Shown one piece after another: positions 1 through 6,205 of a stretch of DNA of 10,160 nucleotides. Made by a program: the position numbers and the translations under genes. Position 1 is the stretch's first letter; each line of letters begins with the position of its first letter. Origin of the DNA: Deltaproteobacteria bacterium (GTDB taxonomy: Bacteria > Desulfobacterota > Desulfobacteria > Desulfobacterales > BuS5); NCBI GenBank assembly GCA_021157555.1, contig JAGGWL010000324.1:1-10160 (forward strand), written 5' to 3'. The notes beneath the pieces were generated by a model. It searched no databases and was not told where the DNA came from. It worked only from the letters and a program-made list of their open reading frames with translations.

Positions 1-1165
1 CTTTTGCGATCTCAGCTATTTTTTGAGCTGCATCCTTTAAATCGACCGCTGTAATAAGAGTAAGACCAGATTCGTCTAATATTTTTCGGCCCTTCTCAAC
101 GTTTGTTCCTTCCATGCGCACAACCACAGGGACGTCAAGCTGCGTCTTTTTTGCCGCCTGCACAACACCTTCAGCCAGTATGTCGCATCTCAGGATACCT
201 CCGAAGATATTTATCAGAATTCCTTTTACATTCTTGTCGCTTAGAATAATCCTGAATCCGTTTTCGACCATTTCAGCATCGGCTCCGCCCCCTACATCAA
301 GAAAATTTGCTGGTTCAGCGCCTGCAATTTTAATAATATCCATGGTTGCCATAGCGAGACCGGCACCATTGACCATATTGCCTATATTCCCGCCTCCGCC
401 GAGATTGATATAGTTAAGGTTGAAGTTTGATGCTTCAACTTCAAGGGGATCTTCTTCATCAAGATCTCTATATTCAACAATATCCTTATGGCGGAAGAGA
501 CTGTTGCCGTCCACATCCAGCTTTGCGTCGAGAGCTATAACATTATCATCAGCAGTAATTACAAGCGGATTTATTTCCACCAAGGAACAATCGTAAGTTA
601 CAAAGAGTTTATATAATTTGTTGAGCATGGCGCTGAACTGCTTTATTACAGGAGGCGTCATGTTTAGCCCGAAAGCCGCTTCGCGGCAATGATATGCCTG
701 TATGCCCTGAAGAGGATCAATGTAAACTTTAATTATTTTTTCCGGAGTGCTGGCAGCAACTTCTTCAATGTCCATCCCTCCGGCTTCGCTTGCCATTATA
801 ACTATTTTGGCGGTATCCCGGTCAGGGACGAAACTAAGATAAAGCTCCTTGGCAATATTAAGCCCCTGTTCAACAAGAACTTTTTTTACAAGTTTGCCTT
901 CAGGCCCTGTCTGGTGCGTAACAAGAGTCATGCCGATTATTTCATCAGCAAGCTTGCCGACCTCTTCCCTGGAGTTGGCAAGTTTAACGCCTCCTCCTTT
1001 CCCACGTCCGCCAGCATGAATCTGGGCTTTGACTACAACAGGATAACCACCCAAAGTTTCGGCTGTTTTCATTGCTTCATCCGGGCTTAAAGCCGCATTG
1101 CCTTTGGGTACGGCAATATCGAATTTTTTAAACAACTCCTTTGCCTGGTACTCATGAATTTTCAT
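1..1165 (-). CDS. sucC: Succinyl-CoA synthetase (ADP-forming) beta subunit, 3' end cut by window edge
   Basis: This is the beta subunit of succinyl-CoA synthetase, which with SucD interconverts succinyl-CoA and succinate while making or using ATP/GTP in the cytoplasm. The reading frame is open for 388 codons from ATG 1165 to the left edge, with no stop reached. E. coli SucC is 388 residues, so only a few codons should be missing. Visible hallmarks are the N-terminus MKIHEYQAKELF, the ATP-grasp segment HAGGRGKGGGVK, EINPLVIT and ALDAKLDVDGN (Mg-nucleotide ligand region), NGAGLAMATMD, FLDVGGGA, and the substrate loop NIFGGILRCD. AAAGGAG lies 11 nt before the ATG. It follows the 5S-biotin gene by 22 nt, so the two are probably cotranscribed, and sucD is expected just outside the window. 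One oddity: the usual L-D-G-N-I-G motif reads L-G-G-G-G-N-I-G at residues 255-262. A malate-CoA ligase large subunit is related, but the LFRHKDI and GGILRCD segments fit SucC better. Confidence 0.96.
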   Translation of the reverse strand, partial: MKIHEYQAKELFKKFDIAVPKGNAALSPDEAMKTAETLGGYPVVVKAQIHAGGRGKGGGVKLANSREEVGKLADEIIGMTLVTHQTGPEGKLVKKVLVEQGLNIAKELYLSFVPDRDTAKIVIMASEAGGMDIEEVAASTPEKIIKVYIDPLQGIQAYHCREAAFGLNMTPPVIKQFSAMLNKLYKLFVTYDCSLVEINPLVITADDNVIALDAKLDVDGNSLFRHKDIVEYRDLDEEDPLEVEASNFNLNYINLGGGGNIGNMVNGAGLAMATMDIIKIAGAEPANFLDVGGGADAEMVENGFRIILSDKNVKGILINIFGGILRCDILAEGVVQAAKKTQLDVPVVVRMEGTNVEKGRKILDESGLTLITAVDLKDAAQKIAEIAK

Positions 1166-1187
1166 AAATATAATATCTCCTTTAATA

Positions 1188-3179
1188 TTATTTTATTACA
1201 CAAAGCATCTCGCCTTTTGCAATATTATCACCAATTTCACAGTTTATGGATACAATCGTGCCACTTACCGGAGAGGGGAGCGCGTTTTCCATCTTCATAG
1301 CTTCCAGTATTAATACAGTCTCTCCTTTTTTTACGGAATCGCCTATCTGTTTTTCAAAGTCGATGATAAGGCCGGGCATCGGGGCCTCTAATGGGGTCCC
1401 ATCAACAGGCGCTGCTTCAGGCTCTTCTGTGGAGGATTCTTGAGCTTCAGGAGCAGCCGCCAGAGCAGCGGCAACTGGAGCGGCAGCGGGCATAGGAGCT
1501 AAAGCCTGCGTTGGAGGCGCATAACTTACTACCGGAGCTCCGCCTGGTTCATCGACTTTAACCTCAAAATATTCATTCTCTACAAAAACATTAAATGTGC
1601 GTGTATGTTCACTTTGGGGGGGAGCAGGTTTTTCTATCTTTTCAACCAGTTTGCCTGCTTTGGCTTTGGCGATAAGTTCCTGCTCGGCTTTGACCTGTTC
1701 CATTGTTATTGGTTTTACTTCCTCAGGCGGTTCTTCTTTACCGTATTTCCATTTCAGAAATTTTTTGCCTGTTACAGGATAAATAGCATAAAGAATTTCA
1801 TCGTCAATATCTTTTGCAAGACCTTTTACAGCTTCCTTCGCTTTCTCAAGTTCAGGTTCCAGCACCTCAGCCGGCCTGCATGTAATAGGCGTTTCTCCTC
1901 TTTTATATCCTTTAAGCGCATTTTTCTGGACTTCAGGGTCTATCGGGACTGCTGTTTTACCGTAAAGCCCGTAGCAAAGATCTTTTACCTGACTGGTAAT
2001 CATTTTATAACGTTCATTTTTATCATCAAAAAGAACATTGTTAACTGTCTGGATGCCGACTATCTGGCTGGTTGGAGTTACAAGAGGTATCTGCCCCAGT
2101 TCTTTGCGCACTCTTGGTAATTCCTCAAAAACGGCGTCAATCTTGTCGAGAGCATCCATTTCACGTAATTGATTTACGAGGTTGGAAAGCATACCGCCGG
2201 GTGTTTGATGGAGCAGCACATTAATGTCTATGATGGAAAGTTTGGTTTCGTCAAGCAGATGCCGGTATTTTGGAATAATATCTTTTTCAAGGATTTCATT
2301 GATTTCAGCCATTTTTTTAATATCAAAACCTGTGTCCCTGTTGGTACCCAAAAGTGTCATTATCAGGGGTTCTATGGCAGGATGCGAAGTGCGATAAGCA
2401 TAAGGGGCCATGCAAGTGTCAAGTATATCCACACCGGCCTCAATAGCCTTAAGTTGGGTCATGGAGGCCATTCCGGATGTGAAATGACTGTGCAGATGAA
2501 TCGGTACTTTTATATTTTTTTTCAGCGCGGTTATAATTGCATAAGCGTCATAAGGAGCGATAAGGCCAGCCATATCCTTGATGCAGACGCTGTCCGCGCC
2601 CATCTTTTCCAAATCCTTGCCCTTATTAACGTAATAATCAAGGTTGTAAACATCTCCGCCAAGCCTCGGTTCGGTCATTGAATAGCATATACATCCCTGG
2701 AAATGTTTTCCACATTTTTTTATAATCGGAACTACAGTTTCAAAGTTTCGGTAATCATTTAACGCATCAAAGGTTCTGAAAATATCCATACCATTTTCTG
2801 CAGCTCTTTCAACAAAAGCCTCAGCGACATCATCAGCATAATTCCTGTATCCCACCAGATTCTGGGCCCTTAGCAGCATTGAAAAAGGAGTTTTTTTGAT
2901 ATATCTCTTCAGAGTCCTTATTCTTTCCCATGGATCTTCATTTAAAAAACGATGCATTGTATCGAATGTGGCCCCGCCCCAGGTTTCCAGAGCCCAAAAA
3001 CCTACTTCGTCCATCAATTCGGCAACGGGAATCATATCCTCCGTACGGCCTCTTGTGGCAAACAGGGACTGGTGCCCGTCACGTAAAGTCAGATCCATAA
3101 TTTTTACCGGGTTTTTTGCTTTTGGCCTGTCTTTGTTGTATTCAATTTTTGTTATTTTCAGCTGGCTATGATCGCCCAT
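1188..3179 (-). CDS. 5S-type carboxyltransferase fused to biotin carrier domain (transcarboxylase 5S-1.3S / pyruvate carboxylase subunit B / OadA family)
   Basis: A 663-residue biotin-dependent carboxyltransferase that moves CO2 between biotin and pyruvate/oxaloacetate. Residues ~26-300 are the HMGL-like TIM barrel. Metal-site residues that align with the Propionibacterium 5S subunit are D34 in TLRDGHQS, the carbamylated-type lysine K201 in IKDMAGLI, and H230/H232 in HLHSHFTSG. Residues ~310-480 are the conserved carboxylase domain (QTPGGMLSNL, VTPTSQIVG, RPAEVLEPE). A beta segment follows near 526-545, then an Ala/Pro linker (~550-595) and a biotinyl domain (~597-663) with EAMKM, biotinyl lysine K629. 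AAAAGGAG sits 9 nt before the ATG. Close variants at usually fixed positions include RDGHQS where 5S and OadA carry RDAHQS, and LLRAQN for LLRGQN. The nearby 12S gene and the absence of a membrane beta subunit favour pyruvate:methylmalonyl-CoA transcarboxylase over a Na+-pumping oxaloacetate decarboxylase or a two-subunit pyruvate carboxylase. Those alternatives share this architecture and cannot be fully excluded. Confidence 0.9.
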   Translation of the reverse strand: MGDHSQLKITKIEYNKDRPKAKNPVKIMDLTLRDGHQSLFATRGRTEDMIPVAELMDEVGFWALETWGGATFDTMHRFLNEDPWERIRTLKRYIKKTPFSMLLRAQNLVGYRNYADDVAEAFVERAAENGMDIFRTFDALNDYRNFETVVPIIKKCGKHFQGCICYSMTEPRLGGDVYNLDYYVNKGKDLEKMGADSVCIKDMAGLIAPYDAYAIITALKKNIKVPIHLHSHFTSGMASMTQLKAIEAGVDILDTCMAPYAYRTSHPAIEPLIMTLLGTNRDTGFDIKKMAEINEILEKDIIPKYRHLLDETKLSIIDINVLLHQTPGGMLSNLVNQLREMDALDKIDAVFEELPRVRKELGQIPLVTPTSQIVGIQTVNNVLFDDKNERYKMITSQVKDLCYGLYGKTAVPIDPEVQKNALKGYKRGETPITCRPAEVLEPELEKAKEAVKGLAKDIDDEILYAIYPVTGKKFLKWKYGKEEPPEEVKPITMEQVKAEQELIAKAKAGKLVEKIEKPAPPQSEHTRTFNVFVENEYFEVKVDEPGGAPVVSYAPPTQALAPMPAAAPVAAALAAAPEAQESSTEEPEAAPVDGTPLEAPMPGLIIDFEKQIGDSVKKGETVLILEAMKMENALPSPVSGTIVSINCEIGDNIAKGEMLCVIK

Positions 3180-3224
3180 ATTTAAGTTCTCCTTTTAAAA
3201 TAATAAAGATATTTTGCACGTATA

Positions 3225-3238
3225 GTTAGTGCCCTAAC
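3225..3238 (-). promoter_or_regulatory. Short hairpin in leader of the 5S-biotin gene
   Basis: On the minus strand GTTAG-GGCA-CTAAC forms a perfect 5-bp stem with a 4-nt loop, about 45 nt upstream of the ATG at 3179. No U-run follows, so it is not a terminator. It could be a leader structure or an operator half-site, or chance. Confidence 0.25.
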
Positions 3239-3246
3239 GAAAAGTA

Positions 3247-3269
3247 AAAAATTCTTCAAGTTCAAGAAA
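3247..3269 (-). terminator. Weak intrinsic terminator or attenuator candidate
   Basis: On the minus strand TTCTT-GAACTTG-AAGAA (3269-3253) forms a 5-bp stem with a 7-nt loop, immediately followed by six U residues (3252-3247). The stem is short and AU-rich, so it would be a leaky terminator at best. It could lower transcription from the 12S/small-protein genes into the 5S-biotin gene. Confidence 0.3.
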
Positions 3270-3370
3270 GATTAAAATTTTAACCACAAGAATACATTAA
3301 GTATTTTGAGGATTAAAATTTTCTCCTGACGCAGAAATTGGAAAATTAGCGGTTTTCGTACAGGCATTAT

Positions 3371-3580
3371 TTATCCTAACCTTTGCAAAGCCTTTAGCTG
3401 CATAAGGTTCCGCAACTGCATCTGTGTCTGCCGACCGCTTAGGCCCCATAGCCTTGGTGGGGGCGGCATAGCAATAACAGGCGCGGCCAGCACGTCACAC
3501 ATGGAACTGTTTTCCTCTGTGGTTTTAATATAATTAACTACCGCAGCAAGAGCAGCGGCAATTTTTTTTTTGTTTTTCAT
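3371..3580 (-). CDS. Small protein between 12S and 5S genes; possible accessory subunit resembling the C-terminal part of decarboxylase delta/epsilon (OadG-like) subunits
   Basis: A 69-residue protein starting at ATG 3580. An in-frame start at 3673 would give 100 residues, but it lies inside the 12S gene with no good ribosome site; GGAG at 3591-3594, 10 nt before ATG 3580, decides the start. Layout: a lysine-rich N-terminus (MKNKKK), a short Ala/Val-rich helix IAAALAAVVNYIK, a variable acidic stretch, a PPPP hinge near residue 45, then LWGLSGRQTQMQLRNL and an amphipathic Met/Gln/Leu-rich helix. The order Ala-rich helix, variable linker, then W-x-x-(S/A)-G-R resembles the C-terminal end of the small OadG/MmdD/MmdE subunits of biotin-dependent decarboxylases. 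The membrane-anchoring helix of OadG is lacking. That similarity is by eye only. Its place between the two carboxyltransferase genes suggests it helps assemble or tether the complex. The gene begins with an A10 run. Confidence 0.75.
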   Translation of the reverse strand: MKNKKKIAAALAAVVNYIKTTEENSSMCDVLAAPVIAMPPPPRLWGLSGRQTQMQLRNLMQLKALQRLG

Positions 3581-3590
3581 ATTGTCTTGT

Positions 3591-3594
3591 CTCC
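3591..3594 (-). promoter_or_regulatory. Ribosome binding site deciding the start of the small protein
   Basis: GGAG on the minus strand, 10 nt upstream of ATG 3580. It supports the 69-residue form over the longer frame that opens inside the 12S gene. Confidence 0.65.
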
Positions 3595-3653
3595 GTTGGG
3601 CCAAAAAACAATCTATACAGTTAAAATGGAAACTATAATTTTTCGTTCGGGCG

Positions 3654-5207
3654 CTACATGGGTATATTACCATGCTTTTTAGGCGGCCTCATCTCGCGTT
3701 TTGTGCACATAATTTCTAAAGCATCTATCAGGCGGGGTCGGGTTTCACTCGGCTCTATGATTGCATCTATATGGCCATTTTCTGCAGCACAGTAGGGATT
3801 TGAAAATAAATCTTCGTATTCCTTGATTTTTTCTTTGCGCATTGCCATCGGATCATCAGCCGCTTTAATCTCCCTGGCATGGATAATGTTTGCCGCTCCT
3901 TCTGCGCCCATTACGGCTATCTGGGCACTGGGCCAGGCAAAGACCATGTCTGCTCCCTGATGTTTGGAACACATGGCAAGATAAGAACCTCCGTAATCCT
4001 TGCGTGTTACAAGCAAAAGTTTCGGGACTGTAGCTTCGGAATAACACCAGAGCAGCTTTGCTCCATGTCGAATAATTCCGTTCCATTCCTGATCGCTTCC
4101 TGGAAGATAACCCGGTACATCTGCAATTGTAAGCAGAGGAATATTAAAAGCGTCACAAAAGCGTATGAACCTGGTAGCCTTGTCTGAAGCATTGATATCG
4201 AGGCATCCTGCCATAAATTTAGGCTGATTTGCGATAATTCCGATACTTCTGCCATTAAGCCTTGCAAAACAGACTATAATGTTTTTGGCAAAGTACTGGT
4301 GAGGTTCAAAAAAAACGCCGTTATCTACGAGTGAGGCAATGACTTTTTTCATTTCATAGGTTCTGTTTGGTTTGTCCGGAATAATGGTATTCAAAGCCGG
4401 ATCAGTCCGTTTGGGATCGTCGCCGGTATCTACAACAGGAGGATCTTCCATATTACTCGATGGAAGATATGAAAGCAGTTCCCTTATCTGTTCTATGGCA
4501 TCTTTATCATCTTCACACGCAAACTGTGCTACCCCGCTTTTTGTATTGTGGGTCATTGCACCGCCAAGATCCTCAAATGAAATATTTTCACCGGTTACTG
4601 TTTTGATAACAGCCGGGCCTGTAATGAACATGTAGCTTGTTTTTTTAACCATAAATACATAATCGGTCATGGCTGGAGAATAAACAGCGCCTCCTGCGGT
4701 TGGCCCCATGATTGCCGAAATTTGAGGAATTGTGCCGGAGGCTGCAGAGTTGCGGAAAAAAATTTCACCATAACCGGACAAAGAGTTTACGCCTTCCTGA
4801 ATTCTTGCTCCACCTGAATCATTAATGCCGACAAAAGGGACACCGGCTTTTAAAGCAAGATCCATAACTTTGCAGATTTTCTTTGCATGCATTTCACCAA
4901 GGCTTCCAGCTCTTGCTGTAAAATCCTGGGAATATGCAAAAACCGGTCTTCCATTGACAAGACCATGCCCTGTTATAACGCCTTCGGCGGGAATTTGAAC
5001 CTTTTCCATTCCGAAATTTGTGCAATGATGCTTAACAAACATGTCGATTTCACGAAATGTGCCGGGATCAAAAAGAGAATCAAGCCTCTCTCTTGCAGTC
5101 AGCTTCCCTTTTTCATGATGTTTGGCAACTGCTTTTTCACCGCCCATCTGCATAATCGCTTTTTCAAGTTCCTTAAATTCATTAATTTTATCTTCCACTA
5201 AACCCAT
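3654..5207 (-). CDS. mmdA: Methylmalonyl-CoA carboxyltransferase 12S subunit (acyl-CoA carboxyltransferase, MmdA/PccB family)
   Basis: A 517-residue acyl-CoA carboxyltransferase that exchanges a carboxyl group between methylmalonyl-CoA/propionyl-CoA and biotin. The chosen start is ATG 5207, with AAGGAAAGG 10 nt upstream. An in-frame TTG at 5231 would add 8 residues but places that ribosome site inside the gene. Two crotonase-like halves are present. The N-half carries TARERLD, SGGARIQEG (131-139) and the oxyanion segment GPTAGGAVYSPA (168-179). The C-half carries ANQPKFMAGCLD, DVPGYLPG, YGGSYLAM and the second oxyanion segment AEGAANI (435-441). The C-terminus RPPKKHGNIPM is typical of 12S/MmdA/PccB proteins. 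The gene follows meaB by 20 nt and is followed by a small protein and the 5S-biotin fusion, fitting transcarboxylase. The family cannot be split by motif alone from methylmalonyl-CoA decarboxylase alpha or propionyl-CoA carboxylase beta, so the function rests on context. Confidence 0.93.
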   Translation of the reverse strand: MGLVEDKINEFKELEKAIMQMGGEKAVAKHHEKGKLTARERLDSLFDPGTFREIDMFVKHHCTNFGMEKVQIPAEGVITGHGLVNGRPVFAYSQDFTARAGSLGEMHAKKICKVMDLALKAGVPFVGINDSGGARIQEGVNSLSGYGEIFFRNSAASGTIPQISAIMGPTAGGAVYSPAMTDYVFMVKKTSYMFITGPAVIKTVTGENISFEDLGGAMTHNTKSGVAQFACEDDKDAIEQIRELLSYLPSSNMEDPPVVDTGDDPKRTDPALNTIIPDKPNRTYEMKKVIASLVDNGVFFEPHQYFAKNIIVCFARLNGRSIGIIANQPKFMAGCLDINASDKATRFIRFCDAFNIPLLTIADVPGYLPGSDQEWNGIIRHGAKLLWCYSEATVPKLLLVTRKDYGGSYLAMCSKHQGADMVFAWPSAQIAVMGAEGAANIIHAREIKAADDPMAMRKEKIKEYEDLFSNPYCAAENGHIDAIIEPSETRPRLIDALEIMCTKREMRPPKKHGNIPM

Positions 5208-5217
5208 TATTATATTT

Positions 5218-5226
5218 CCTTTCCTT
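5218..5226 (-). promoter_or_regulatory. Ribosome binding site deciding the 12S start
   Basis: AAGGAAAGG on the minus strand, 10 nt before ATG 5207. It overlaps the first codons of the alternative TTG start at 5231, which argues against that start. Confidence 0.7.
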
Positions 5227-5227
5227 T

Positions 5228-6205
5228 TCAATTCACAAAAGAGAGTAACCTGCCCGCGGCAGCAGTAGGCGCCAGCGAGCCATTCCTCACATCTTCCATT
5301 ATTGCTGGTAACTCTTTTTTTACTTCAGGATTTTTATAAAATTTTTCTTTAAGCCCCTCTTTAATTAAAGACCACATCCAGTCAACAGACTGTTTTTTAC
5401 GTTTTGTATTAAATTCTCCAGTAGCAAAAAATTTTTTACGGTGCTCTAAAACAGTTTCCCATATTTCATCTATACCTGTCATTTTAAGGGCGCTGCAATT
5501 CAATACCGGCGGTGACCAGGTTAATGAGGCCGGCCTTAAAAAATGAAAAGCTGTTTCATATTCTTTTCTTGCCATCCTGGCTTTTTGTATATTGTCGCCG
5601 TCTGTTTTGTTGATGGCCAAAGCATCGGCTATCTCCAGAACGCCTTTTTTTATCCCCTGAAGTTCATCTCCTGCACCTGCAATCATTAATACAAGAAAAA
5701 AATCAACCATTGAGGCTACTGTTGTTTCAGACTGACCCACACCAACTGTTTCTACAATAATTACATCAAAACCCGCCGCTTCACAAACCAGCATTGTTTC
5801 CCTGGTTTTTCTGGTGACCCCTCCAAGCGTTCCTTCGGAAGGAGAGGGCCTGATAAATGCATTGGGGGTCACTGAAAGCTTTTCCATGCGGGTTTTGTCG
5901 GCCAGAATACTCCCACCGCCCCTTGTACTGGAGGGATCTACCGCCAGCACGGCAACGCTATGTCCTTTTTCTATTAAAAACATGCCAAAGCTTTCTATAA
6001 ATGTGCTTTTTCCGGCACCCGGCACGCCTGTGATGCCAAGCCTGACAGCTTTTCCTGTATGCGGAAGGAGCTGGTTGATTATGCCCCTTGCCAGCTCTTG
6101 GTGAGCCGGCAGGGAACTTTCAATCAGTGTAATCGTTTTTGCAAGGATGCGCCTGCTGCGGTCTAGGACACCCTTAATGTAGCAGTTGGGATCTTTGGAT
6201 ATCAC
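5228..6205 (-). CDS. meaB: Methylmalonyl-CoA mutase-associated GTPase MeaB
   Basis: A 325-residue G-protein chaperone (ArgK/MeaB, SIMIBI class) that gates cobalamin loading and protects or reactivates methylmalonyl-CoA mutase. Visible motifs are Walker A GVPGAGKS (60-67), the Mg/switch segment DPSSTRGGGSILADKTRM (90-107), the Walker B/switch segment VETVGVGQSE (151-160) and the base-recognition motif NKTD (199-202). The length matches the family. The C-terminal region (~265-325) fits the MeaB dimerisation arm. The start codon is GTG 6205, overlapping the mutase stop in a GTGA arrangement, so translation is probably coupled to the mutase. Only a weak GAGA lies upstream. The 12S gene begins 20 nt after the stop. 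Pairing with the mutase gene makes the historical ArgK (arginine transport) assignment unlikely. Confidence 0.96.
   Translation of the reverse strand: MISKDPNCYIKGVLDRSRRILAKTITLIESSLPAHQELARGIINQLLPHTGKAVRLGITGVPGAGKSTFIESFGMFLIEKGHSVAVLAVDPSSTRGGGSILADKTRMEKLSVTPNAFIRPSPSEGTLGGVTRKTRETMLVCEAAGFDVIIVETVGVGQSETTVASMVDFFLVLMIAGAGDELQGIKKGVLEIADALAINKTDGDNIQKARMARKEYETAFHFLRPASLTWSPPVLNCSALKMTGIDEIWETVLEHRKKFFATGEFNTKRKKQSVDWMWSLIKEGLKEKFYKNPEVKKELPAIMEDVRNGSLAPTAAAGRLLSFVN

Larger units (their letters stand above)
3180..3370 (-). other. 191-bp AT-rich intergenic leader before the 5S-biotin gene
   Basis: No coding region is apparent here. The stretch holds a 12-nt direct repeat GATTAAAATTTT at 3271-3282 and 3311-3322 (40-bp period). 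The first copy extends into the 12-bp palindrome TTAAAATTTTAA (3273-3284). Two short hairpins and the ribosome binding site of the downstream gene also lie here. I found no convincing -35/-10 pair on the minus strand. Confidence 0.5.

Noticed and set aside
689..1090. Plus-strand open frame of 133 codons
   Set aside because: It lies antisense to sucC, which reads through without interruption on the minus strand.
1605..2681. Plus-strand open frames of about 170 codons opposite the 5S-biotin gene
   Set aside because: Both are shadows of a conserved minus-strand gene; the Phe/Lys-rich translations match no family.
3581..3673. Longer 100-residue form of the small protein starting at 3673
   Set aside because: The extension overlaps the end of the 12S gene, is Cys/Phe-rich and unlike the rest, and lacks a ribosome site, whereas ATG 3580 has GGAG at a suitable distance.
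1188..5207. Na+-pumping methylmalonyl-CoA or oxaloacetate decarboxylase complex
   Set aside because: No multi-spanning membrane beta subunit is encoded, and the small protein lacks an OadG-type membrane helix.
5208..5231. TTG start at 5231 for the 12S gene, overlapping the meaB stop
   Set aside because: The strong AAGGAAAGG ribosome site falls inside that extension and is correctly placed for ATG 5207; homologues begin near the latter.
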